Of a DNA stretch of 34,414 bases, positions 8,270-15,636 are shown one piece after another. This stretch comes from an uncultured Lachnospiraceae bacterium (GTDB lineage Bacteria > Bacillota > Clostridia > Lachnospirales > Lachnospiraceae), in assembly GCA_949840465.1 (NCBI GenBank), contig CATKXE010000033.1, positions 1-34,414 of the forward strand, written 5' to 3'. Each line of letters begins with the position of its first letter. Position 1 is the stretch's first letter. The translations under genes and the position numbers were made by a program. The notes under the pieces are model-generated. The model saw only the letters and a list, made by a program, of their open reading frames with translations. It had not been told where the DNA came from and did not search any database.

Positions 8270-8424
8270 TTTATAAAATGAGTACAAGCCGGATATACTT
8301 ATAGCAGTGGATGGCTTAAACATATGACAGGCCTTCAAATCCCGGCTTTGTGGGACTAAAAAACCAAAGGGCAATATACGGCGAAAAATAAGAGAAAAAA
8401 TAAATAAAAATGTTCTGGAAAAGG

Positions 8425-8452
8425 TTGACATTAAACTGAATTAGTGTATAAT
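8425..8452 (+). promoter_or_regulatory. Consensus sigma-A promoter for the eda-kdgK cluster
   Basis: TTGACA (8425-8430) and TATAAT (8447-8452), both perfect, are separated by 16 nt. The transcription start should be near 8459, immediately before the palindromic operator-like site. Confidence 0.9.
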
Positions 8453-8464
8453 AACAATAAAGAG

Positions 8465-8477
8465 TTCATAATATGAA
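8465..8477. promoter_or_regulatory. Operator-like palindrome at the eda transcription start
   Basis: TTCATA-A-TATGAA is a perfect inverted repeat just downstream of the expected start site, where a bound protein would block transcription. The adjacent IclR-family protein is the obvious candidate ligand. Confidence 0.6.
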
Positions 8478-8482
8478 ATTAA

Positions 8483-8498
8483 GTTCCACATTATGAAA
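8483..8498. promoter_or_regulatory. Second, degenerate copy of the operator
   Basis: GTTCCACATTATGAAA repeats the GTTC..TATGAAA pattern of the first site with an imperfect left half. The two copies begin 19 nt apart, about two helical turns, so two dimers could sit on the same face. Confidence 0.45.
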
Positions 8499-8524
8499 CA
8501 AAAAGTAAGATAAGGAGAATGATT

Positions 8525-9163
8525 ATGAAAGACGTAGCAGAGAAGATTCAGAAGATGGGGGTTATACCGGTTGTAGTGCTGAACGATGCGAAAGACGCCG
8601 CGCCATTGGCAAAAGCGCTGTGTGATGGAGGGCTTCCCTGTGCGGAAGTGACATTCCGTACAGATGCGGCGGAAGAGTCGATTCGGATTATGACGAAGGA
8701 ATATCCGGATATGTTTGTGGGGGCAGGCACTGTGCTGACAATCGATCAGGTGAACCGCGCTGTGGATGCAGGCGCGAAATTTATCGTAAGCCCGGGATTT
8801 GACCCGGAGATCGTAGATTACTGTCTGGAAAAGGAGATCCCGGTATTTCCTGGATGCATCACTCCTTCTGAAGCGGCGCAGGCAGTAAAGAGAGGATTGA
8901 AGATCGTAAAGTTCTTCCCGGCAGAGCAGTTCGGCGGAGTCAGTACAATTAAGGCAATGGCAGCTCCGTACGTAGGGCTGAAGTTCATGCCTACAGGCGG
9001 GGTGAATGCCAGGAACCTGGAAAGCTACTTAAGCTGTGATAAGATTATTGCATGCGGCGGCAGCTGGATGGTGAAGGGAGACCTTGTGAAAGCCGGGAAG
9101 TTTGATGAGATTAAGGATCTGACTGAGGAAGCAGTAAAGCTGGTTGCACAGATCAGGGCATAG
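8525..9163 (+). CDS. eda: 2-keto-3-deoxy-6-phosphogluconate / 4-hydroxy-2-oxoglutarate aldolase
   Basis: The 212-residue class I aldolase has the usual length. It cleaves KDPG to pyruvate and glyceraldehyde 3-phosphate. Schiff-base Lys129 lies in IVKFFPAE, catalytic Glu41 in CAEVTFRT, and the phosphate site in MPTGGVN. The start is the ATG at 8525, 7 nt from AAGGAG; the ATG at 8519 is only 1 nt away and unlikely. It is followed after 23 nt by KDG kinase, giving the two last steps of hexuronate/ketogluconate breakdown. Expression is probably controlled by the divergent IclR protein. Confidence 0.93.
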   Translation: MKDVAEKIQKMGVIPVVVLNDAKDAAPLAKALCDGGLPCAEVTFRTDAAEESIRIMTKEYPDMFVGAGTVLTIDQVNRAVDAGAKFIVSPGFDPEIVDYCLEKEIPVFPGCITPSEAAQAVKRGLKIVKFFPAEQFGGVSTIKAMAAPYVGLKFMPTGGVNARNLESYLSCDKIIACGGSWMVKGDLVKAGKFDEIKDLTEEAVKLVAQIRA

Positions 9164-9186
9164 GGAAAGGAGAATGGTGAAACGCG

Positions 9187-10212
9187 ATGGCAAAAAAAGT
9201 TGTTACATTCGGAGAAATCATGTTGAGACTTGCGCCGGAAGGATATTACCGTTTCGTACAGGCTGATAAGCTGTGCGCTACCTATGGAGGCGGCGAGGCC
9301 AATGTAGCGGTATCTCTGGCGAATTATGGATTTAATACGGCATTTGTTACCAAACTTCCCAGGCATGAGATCGGACAGGCTGCGATCAATTCTCTGAGAA
9401 AATTTGGTGTGGATACTTCACATATTGCACGAGGCGGAGATCGTGTGGGAATTTATTTTCTGGAAAAAGGGGCGTCCCAGAGACCATCCAAAGTGATCTA
9501 TGATCGGGCGGGCTCTTCCATTTACACAGCTTCGAATGAGGATTTTGACTGGAAAGAAATATTTGACGGCGTGGATTGGTTCCATTTTACGGGGATCACA
9601 CCTGCTCTGAATGAAAGCGCGGCTGCAATCTGTCTTGATGCATGCCAGGCCGCAAAGGAGGCAGGGGTAAAGATTTCCTGTGATTTGAACTACAGAAACA
9701 AACTGTGGAGCAAGGAAAAAGCCGGGCAGGTGATGGGCGAGCTTTGTAAATATGTAGATGTCTGTATTGCAAATGAAGAGGATGCAGCGGATGTATTTGG
9801 AATCCATGCGGCAAATACAGACGTTACGGCAGGCGAAGTGAACAGGGAAGGCTATAAGGATGTGGCAAAGCAGCTTGCCGACCGCTTCGGATTTGAGAAA
9901 GTGGCAATTACACTCAGGGAATCCATCTCTGCAAATGATAACAACTGGTCTGCAATGTTATTTGACGGAACAGACTATTATTTCAGTAAAAAATACAAGA
10001 TGCACATTGTGGACCGCGTAGGCGGCGGAGACAGCTTTGGCGGCGGATTGATCGCCGCATCCTTAAGCGGTTATGATTCCCAGGCTACGATTGAATTTGC
10101 AGTAGCGGCATCTTGCCTGAAGCACTCCATCGAGGGTGATTACAACATGGTATCTATGGACGAAGTCTTAAAGCTTGCCGGAGGCGATGCTTCAGGGCGT
10201 GTCCAGAGATAA
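9187..10212 (+). CDS. kdgK: 2-dehydro-3-deoxygluconokinase (PfkB family)
   Basis: The 341-residue ribokinase-fold enzyme phosphorylates 2-keto-3-deoxygluconate to KDPG, the substrate of the aldolase encoded just upstream. The N-terminal FGEIMLRL, the YGGGEANVAV substrate/Gly-Gly hinge, FTGITPAL, DLNYR and the C-terminal anion-hole motif GGGDSFGGG with catalytic Asp are all visible. The start ATG at 9187 follows GGAAAGGAG and GGTGA. The order eda-kdgK and the shared promoter support the assignment. Confidence 0.9.
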   Translation: MAKKVVTFGEIMLRLAPEGYYRFVQADKLCATYGGGEANVAVSLANYGFNTAFVTKLPRHEIGQAAINSLRKFGVDTSHIARGGDRVGIYFLEKGASQRPSKVIYDRAGSSIYTASNEDFDWKEIFDGVDWFHFTGITPALNESAAAICLDACQAAKEAGVKISCDLNYRNKLWSKEKAGQVMGELCKYVDVCIANEEDAADVFGIHAANTDVTAGEVNREGYKDVAKQLADRFGFEKVAITLRESISANDNNWSAMLFDGTDYYFSKKYKMHIVDRVGGGDSFGGGLIAASLSGYDSQATIEFAVAASCLKHSIEGDYNMVSMDEVLKLAGGDASGRVQR

Positions 10213-10283
10213 TATATAAGGATTTAGAATGGCGGCGGACAGTCTGCTGTTTTGAATCATTCTCCCATTTTGCTATTTTAGGG

Positions 10284-10315
10284 AATATGGCTGTCACAAA
10301 CGTGGCAGCCATATT
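10284..10315 (+). terminator. 14-bp hairpin after kdgK
   Basis: AATATGGCTGTCAC (10284-10297) pairs with GTGGCAGCCATATT (10302-10315) with one T-G wobble around AAAC. Only two or three Ts follow, so it may be a weak terminator or an mRNA-stabilising stem between kdgK and the second kinase. Confidence 0.55.
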
Positions 10316-10431
10316 TCGCATAAAAAGAGCTTTGCGGAGAGTGTGGCTGTAATATGCAATGTTAAGAGTGCCTTCTGAAAAAGATATGGCAGGAACATTT
10401 CCGGGAGTGCACACATCAAAGGAGGAGAAAA

Positions 10432-11457
10432 ATGAGTGGAAAAGAATTTGATCTCTTAGCATTAGGAGAGATTTTGCTGAGATTATCCCCGCCGAATAAT
10501 GAAAGGATTGTACGGGGGGATGTTTTTGAAAAGCAGGTGGGCGGCGCTGAACTGAACGTGGTATCCGGCGTGTCGCTTCTGGGGCTGCGCTCTGGAATCA
10601 TATCACGGATTCCGGATTCATCAATCGGGATATTTGCAAAAAATAAAATCCGTTTCTGCGGAGTCAGCGACGATTATCTGGCGTATGACAACAGCAGGAA
10701 CGCGCGGATGGGCGTGTACTATTATGAAAACGGAGCTTATCCGAGAAAACCGGGGATTGTATATGACCGGCAGAATTCTTCCATGACAAGGATTTCTATA
10801 GAAGAATATCCGGAAACTCTGTATGAATCGGCCCGATGTTTCCATACTTCGGGAATCACGCTTGCATTGAGCCCCCAGTGCCAAAAGACCGGAATTGAGA
10901 TGATTAAAAAATTCAAAGAGCATGGGGCATGGATATCGTTTGACGTGAATTTCCGAGGGAACCTCTGGACAGGGGCGGAGGCGAAAGAATGTATCGAGGG
11001 GATACTGCCCTATGTGGATATTTTCTTCTGTTCTGAGGACACTGCGCGCCTGACTTTTGGAAAAGACGGGGATGTGAAAACAATGATGAAGAGCTTTACA
11101 GAAGACTATCCGGTTTCTGTTGTGGCGTCTACCCAGAGGACGGTACATAGTCCAAAGGTACACAGCTTTACATCTGTGATTTACGATGCAAAGGAAGATA
11201 CTTATTACGAGGAGAAGCCTTATAAAAATATAGAAGTTGTGGATCGGATTGGAAGCGGGGACGCCTATGTGTCCGGCGTGCTCTACGGGCTGCTTTCAGA
11301 GGGCGGGAACTGTAAGAAGGCGCTCCAATACGGCAATGCAAGCAGTGCGGCGAAAAATACGATTCCCGGAGATATGCCGTCGCTGAATCTGGACGAAATC
11401 AATGATATCATTGAGGAGCATGGAAATGTCGGATACCATAGTGAGATGAAGAGATAA
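10432..11457 (+). CDS. Second PfkB-family sugar kinase, substrate unknown
   Basis: The 341-residue protein has the same fold and length as its upstream neighbour but is strongly diverged. It has LGEILLRLSP, QVGGAELNVV, HTSGITLAL, DVNFRGNLW and GSGDAY with catalytic Asp. AAAGGAGGAG precedes ATG 10432. The GGAELNV loop replaces GGGEANV, which suggests a different sugar acid or hexose. It follows kdgK by 219 nt containing a 14-bp hairpin; a weak TTGCGG-17-TGCAAT (10332-10360) could be its own promoter. KDG kinase-like activity on a related keto-sugar is the best guess. Confidence 0.82.
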   Translation: MSGKEFDLLALGEILLRLSPPNNERIVRGDVFEKQVGGAELNVVSGVSLLGLRSGIISRIPDSSIGIFAKNKIRFCGVSDDYLAYDNSRNARMGVYYYENGAYPRKPGIVYDRQNSSMTRISIEEYPETLYESARCFHTSGITLALSPQCQKTGIEMIKKFKEHGAWISFDVNFRGNLWTGAEAKECIEGILPYVDIFFCSEDTARLTFGKDGDVKTMMKSFTEDYPVSVVASTQRTVHSPKVHSFTSVIYDAKEDTYYEEKPYKNIEVVDRIGSGDAYVSGVLYGLLSEGGNCKKALQYGNASSAAKNTIPGDMPSLNLDEINDIIEEHGNVGYHSEMKR

Positions 11458-11491
11458 ACCTACGATAAATTTATAAAATAAGCTTGTAATT

Positions 11492-11521
11492 TTGGCGTAA
11501 CATGTTAGTATATAGTATAGA
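11492..11521 (+). promoter_or_regulatory. Weak promoter candidate for the MATE gene
   Basis: TTGGCG (11492-11497) and TATAGA (11516-11521) are 18 nt apart, immediately before a hairpin. The match is modest, and the AT-rich surroundings offer alternatives. Confidence 0.3.
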
Positions 11522-11524
11522 GTT

Positions 11525-11554
11525 GTCGGCTGGCGGGGATTCCTGACAGCCGAC
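11525..11554 (+). terminator. Hairpin between second kinase and MATE gene
   Basis: GTCGGCTG (11525-11532) pairs with CAGCCGAC (11547-11554), followed by T-rich sequence. It may terminate the kinase transcript or, if the promoter at 11492 is real, form a leader stem of the MATE mRNA. Confidence 0.5.
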
Positions 11555-11604
11555 TTATTATGCTTTTATGAATATAAAAAAAGGAATACGAGGAGGAGAA
11601 GGCT

Positions 11605-12984
11605 ATGGAATATTTGAAAAAATTATTTGCTCCGGTCGATATGACCGTGGGGAAACCGTGGGAAGATATTCTGATGTTTACCATACCCATGCTGATTGGA
11701 AATATTGCTCAGCAATTATACAACACGGTGGACAGTGTCGTAGTCGGTAATTTTGTGGGGGATAATGCACTGGCGGCGGTAGGAAGCGCAGGCCCGATCC
11801 TGAACCTGCTGATTGTGCTGTTTATCGGGATCAGCATGGGAGCCAGTATTATGGTGTCCCAGTATTTTGGAGCAAAGAACCGGAAAGACTTGTCAAGCAC
11901 CATCGGAAACTGTATCATGCTGACCGCGATAGCTTCCATATTTGTGATGGTGGTTGCAACGTTGGCGACAAGGCCGCTTTTGCTGCTTTTAGGGACTCCG
12001 GACAGTATTATTGACTGGTGTACCTCTTACCTGCATATTTTGTTCATTGGTTCTGCGGGGCTTGCATATTACAATATTTTGAGCGGCGTGCTGCGTGGGC
12101 TGGGAGATTCGATTTCTGCTCTGTTATATTTGATTGTGGCCAGTGTGCTGAATATTATTCTGGATCTGGTGTTTGTGGTCTGTTTCGGCATGGCAGTGGA
12201 CGGCGTGGCGCTTGCAACGGCGATTGCGCAGGGGATATCTGCCCTGCTTTGTGTGCGCAGGCTGATGCAGATGAAGGATTTGTTTGATCTGAACCGGGAA
12301 TGCCTCAGGATGACGAAACGCCATTCTCTGAATATTATCCGCCTGGGCGTGCCTTCAGGGGTGACGCAGGCAATCATATCTATGTCCATGCTGGTAGCAC
12401 AGTCGCTGACAAATAGTTTTGGAGAGCAGTTTATTGCGGCAAATGTAATCGTAATGCGTGTGGATGGCTTTGCCATGCTGCCGAATTTTTCATTTGGTAC
12501 TGCAATGACTACTTATGCAGGACAGAATGTGGGAGCCGGCGCCTATGACCGTGTGTCAAAGGGGGCAAAACAGGGGACTCTCATGGCGGTAGGGACGTCC
12601 GCCGTGATTACGGGGCTGATTCTCCTGTTCGGAAAGCATCTGATGGCAATCTTTACAAGTACAGAGGAACTGGTGACGCTTAGTATGAACATGATGTGCA
12701 TCCTTGCTGTGGGATATATTGCGATGGGAGTGACGCAGTCCCTGTCTGGCGTGATGCGCGGCGCAGGGGATACGCTCACTCCGATGTGGATTTCACTTGC
12801 TACTACTGTGGCTATCAGGGTTCCTCTGGCATACGGCCTGGTATACCTGACAAAGAGCGCACAATATCCGAAGGGAAGGAAAGAAAGTATATTCGTGTCC
12901 CTGCTTCTGTCCTGGCTAGTCGGGGCTGCTGCTACAGCGCTCTTCTACCGGAGAGGAAAGTGGAGGCAGAAAGCAATTCAGTAA
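11605..12984 (+). CDS. MATE-family efflux transporter
   Basis: The 459-residue membrane protein has about 12 hydrophobic segments in two similar halves. Early motifs are IPMLIGNIAQQLYNTVDSVVVG and GAGPILNLL-like AVGSAGPILNLL; the second half has GVMRGAGDTLTPMW. MATE proteins export cationic compounds with Na+ or H+ influx. GAGGAGGAGAAGG precedes the ATG. The DNA repair gene nth follows after about 100 nt, without functional link. Substrate cannot be told. Confidence 0.92.
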   Translation: MEYLKKLFAPVDMTVGKPWEDILMFTIPMLIGNIAQQLYNTVDSVVVGNFVGDNALAAVGSAGPILNLLIVLFIGISMGASIMVSQYFGAKNRKDLSSTIGNCIMLTAIASIFVMVVATLATRPLLLLLGTPDSIIDWCTSYLHILFIGSAGLAYYNILSGVLRGLGDSISALLYLIVASVLNIILDLVFVVCFGMAVDGVALATAIAQGISALLCVRRLMQMKDLFDLNRECLRMTKRHSLNIIRLGVPSGVTQAIISMSMLVAQSLTNSFGEQFIAANVIVMRVDGFAMLPNFSFGTAMTTYAGQNVGAGAYDRVSKGAKQGTLMAVGTSAVITGLILLFGKHLMAIFTSTEELVTLSMNMMCILAVGYIAMGVTQSLSGVMRGAGDTLTPMWISLATTVAIRVPLAYGLVYLTKSAQYPKGRKESIFVSLLLSWLVGAAATALFYRRGKWRQKAIQ

Positions 12985-13086
12985 GGGAGCGTGTAAAAAC
13001 ACAGAAAGCTGAGAATAATAACCCGGGTAGCGATACATGCCATGGTATCCGGATACGCCGGGAAAAAGGAAAAGGTGAAGATACGT

Positions 13087-13722
13087 ATGACAAAGAAACA
13101 ACTTGCAGAAGAAATCATTGCGCGTTTGAAAACAGAATATCCCGATGCCGGATGCACTCTGGACTATGATGATGCATGGAAGCTGCTGGTCAGTGTCCGC
13201 CTGGCCGCCCAGTGTACGGACGCACGGGTGAATGTTGTGGTGGAAGACCTGTACGCGAAGTACCCGGATGTGGATGCCCTTGCCGGGGCAGAGACGGAAG
13301 AGATTGAGAAGATTGTCCGTCCCTGCGGCCTTGGGAAAAGCAAGGCCAGAGATATCAGCGCGTGTATGAAAATATTGAAAGAGCAGTACAACGGCAAAGT
13401 CCCGGAGGATTTTGACGCACTTCTCAGGCTGCCGGGAGTGGGAAGGAAGAGCGCCAACCTGATCATGGGAGATGTGTTTGGAAAACCAGCGATTGTGACG
13501 GATACGCACTGTATCCGTCTGGTGAACCGGATGGGCCTGGTGGACGGGATCAAAGAGCCGAAAAAGGTGGAGATGGCATTGTGGAAGATCATTCCTGCGG
13601 AAGAGGGGAGCGATTTCTGCCACCGTCTGGTGTATCATGGCCGGGATGTGTGTACCGCGCGGACAAAACCATATTGTGAGAAGTGCTGTTTAGCGGACAT
13701 CTGCGCAAAAAACGGAGTATGA
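13087..13722 (+). CDS. nth: Endonuclease III (DNA glycosylase/AP lyase)
   Basis: The 211-residue enzyme excises oxidised pyrimidines and nicks abasic sites. The helix-hairpin-helix LPGVGRKSANL carries catalytic Lys121, and Asp139 lies in VTDTH. The 4Fe-4S cluster cysteines follow C-x7-C-x2-C-x5-C near the C-terminus, one residue longer in the first gap than the E. coli C-x6. The start is ATG 13087 behind AAGGTGA; an upstream in-frame ATG at 13042 adds 15 non-family residues. It sits between a MATE gene and an aminopeptidase, probably read through from upstream. Confidence 0.94.
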   Translation: MTKKQLAEEIIARLKTEYPDAGCTLDYDDAWKLLVSVRLAAQCTDARVNVVVEDLYAKYPDVDALAGAETEEIEKIVRPCGLGKSKARDISACMKILKEQYNGKVPEDFDALLRLPGVGRKSANLIMGDVFGKPAIVTDTHCIRLVNRMGLVDGIKEPKKVEMALWKIIPAEEGSDFCHRLVYHGRDVCTARTKPYCEKCCLADICAKNGV

Positions 13723-13815
13723 AGGCTGTACATCATTGCATGAATAACCGGGGAGACCTCAGACGCTATTTACTTCGGAATGGATGCGGCGATGTACCAG
13801 GAACAGGAGTTAAGG

Positions 13816-15126
13816 ATGTATCAAGAGACAGTAAAAGAACTATTTTCATTTATAGAATCCAGCCCCAGTGTATTTCATGCGGTGGAAAACATGAAGGGGA
13901 TGCTGGAAGAAGAAGGATATGCCCAGCTTTTGGAGAGCAGGCGCTGGGAGCTTCTGGAAGGCGGAAAATATTATGTGATCCGCAATGGCTCATCCATCAT
14001 TGCATTTCGGATTCCAAAACGAGACTTTACAGGATTTCAGATTATGGCCAGCCACAGTGACTCGCCTTCTTTTAAGATCAAAGAACATCCGGAGATGGAG
14101 GCGGATCATGCATATGTCAGGCTCAATGTGGAGAAATACGGCGGAATGCTGATGGCGCCCTGGTTTGACCGTCCCTTGTCTGTGGCGGGGCGTCTGATCG
14201 TGAAGGAGCAGGGGCGGATTGCGGTAAAATTAGTATCCGTAGACCGGGATCTGGTACTTATTCCCAATCTGGCAATCCACATGAACCGGGAATCTAATGA
14301 TGGGTACAGGTACAATGTGCAGAAGGATCTGCTTCCGCTTTACGGCTGCGCTGAGGCAAAGGGCACGTTCATGGGACGGATTGCCGAAGCGGCAGGGGTG
14401 AAGGAAGAGGAGATCCTGGGAAGCGACCTGTTTTTGTATAACCGGATGAAGGGTTCCGTGTGGGGCGCGCAGAAGGAGTTTATTTCCATCGGCAGGCTGG
14501 ACGACCTGCAGTGTGTGTTCGCCTCCCTGAAAGCGTTTCTTTCTTCAGAAGGGGGAGAATCCATACCGGTACATTGTGTGTTTGACAACGAGGAAGTGGG
14601 CAGCAGCACAAAGCAGGGGGCAGCCTCTACATTTTTATATGATACGCTGAACCGCATCAATGAAAGCCTGGGACGCTCGCCTGTGCAGTACCGGCAGGCC
14701 GTTGCTTCCAGCTTTATGGTTTCTGCGGACAATGCCCACGCAGTACATCCTAATTATCCGGAAAAAGCATGCCCTTCCAACCGCCCTTATCTGAATCAGG
14801 GAATCGTCATCAAATACAGTGCAAATCAGAAATATACGACTGACGGGGTATCCGCCGCGCTTTTCAGGGAAATCTGTCAGCGCGCCGGGGCGCCCTTCCA
14901 GATTTTCTTAAACCGCTCGGATGTGGCAGGAGGTTCTACTTTGGGGAATCTGTCAGGCAATCAGGTGGCAGTAAACTGCGTAGATATCGGGCTTCCCCAG
15001 TTGTCCATGCATTCGCCTTACGAGACGGCAGGGATAAAAGACACGCAGTATCTGATTCAGGCGGGGAAGCTGTTCTTTGAGAGCAGTGTGGAAGAGGAGC
15101 GGTATGGGGTATATGTTATGACCTGA
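13816..15126 (+). CDS. apeB: M18-family aminopeptidase
   Basis: The 436-residue cytosolic dinuclear-metal aminopeptidase removes N-terminal, often acidic, residues. The start chosen is ATG 13816, 6 nt after ACAGGAG; the ATG at 13780 lacks a ribosome site. Metal and catalytic residues visible are His80 and Asp82 (SHSDSP), Asp229-Asp230 (GRLDD), Glu259-Glu260 (DNEEVGS), Asp305 (SADNAHAVHPN) and His399 (SMHSPYE). The length and motif order match bacterial M18 enzymes. It ends at a strong terminator and is convergent with the chemoreceptor operon. Confidence 0.93.
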   Translation: MYQETVKELFSFIESSPSVFHAVENMKGMLEEEGYAQLLESRRWELLEGGKYYVIRNGSSIIAFRIPKRDFTGFQIMASHSDSPSFKIKEHPEMEADHAYVRLNVEKYGGMLMAPWFDRPLSVAGRLIVKEQGRIAVKLVSVDRDLVLIPNLAIHMNRESNDGYRYNVQKDLLPLYGCAEAKGTFMGRIAEAAGVKEEEILGSDLFLYNRMKGSVWGAQKEFISIGRLDDLQCVFASLKAFLSSEGGESIPVHCVFDNEEVGSSTKQGAASTFLYDTLNRINESLGRSPVQYRQAVASSFMVSADNAHAVHPNYPEKACPSNRPYLNQGIVIKYSANQKYTTDGVSAALFREICQRAGAPFQIFLNRSDVAGGSTLGNLSGNQVAVNCVDIGLPQLSMHSPYETAGIKDTQYLIQAGKLFFESSVEEERYGVYVMT

Positions 15127-15136
15127 TATATTGAAG

Positions 15137-15167
15137 GAGGCGGTGGATCATTACAGTCCGCCGCCTC
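15137..15167 (+). terminator. Terminator of the aminopeptidase gene
   Basis: GAGGCGGTGGA (15137-15147) pairs with TCCGCCGCCTC (15157-15167), 11 bp with one T-G wobble, followed by a T/C-rich tail. It may also serve the convergent lipoprotein gene, which ends at 15178. Confidence 0.75.
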
Positions 15168-15177
15168 TACATTCTTT

Positions 15178-15636
15178 CTATTCTTCCTCATGGGGCACGT
15201 CTACAACCGCAACGCTGGTATCCCCTTTTTTTGATTGTTCCAGGGCGGCGGCGGCAAGCCTTGTAAAATTCTCATATGACGAAGACGCTCCGCTTACCGC
15301 GTCAATATGCTCCGCGCTCTGGTCATTCAGGAGCATCTGCGCATATTCCCGCGTATACTTATTGGGATATGTACCGGTTCCCAGATTCATATTCCGCATA
15401 TAAGCAAGATCCCAGGATTTGATAAAACCGCTGGCATTCTGTGCGTTATATTCGACCGATACGATCTGTTTGTTCATGACGCAGACTGTCACGTATTCTT
15501 TCCATCCGAAACTGTATTCCGAAACCTCCGCCGTGTAATAGCCATTGTGCAGAGTTTCCTCCTTTTTGCAGGAAACAAGGTGAAAGCACAGGAGCATACA
15601 CACAAACAGCGCGGCCAGCCTTTTTTTCTTCATCAT
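15178..15636 (-). CDS. FMN_bind-domain lipoprotein
   Basis: The 152-residue protein has a lipoprotein signal peptide: KKKR, a hydrophobic stretch, and lipobox LVSC with Cys23. It should therefore be anchored on the outer face of the membrane. The rest resembles an FMN_bind domain ending in D112-AVSGAS-S120. This is the Dxx(S/T)GA(T/S) motif at which ApbE attaches FMN; Ser118 stands where Thr is usual, so covalent flavin is possible but uncertain. Its ATG overlaps the TGA of the chemoreceptor gene (ATGA), with GGGAGGGG inside that gene, so the two are translationally coupled. A redox or ligand-sensing partner of the receptor is inferred. Confidence 0.75.
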   Translation of the reverse strand: MMKKKRLAALFVCMLLCFHLVSCKKEETLHNGYYTAEVSEYSFGWKEYVTVCVMNKQIVSVEYNAQNASGFIKSWDLAYMRNMNLGTGTYPNKYTREYAQMLLNDQSAEHIDAVSGASSSYENFTRLAAAALEQSKKGDTSVAVVDVPHEEE

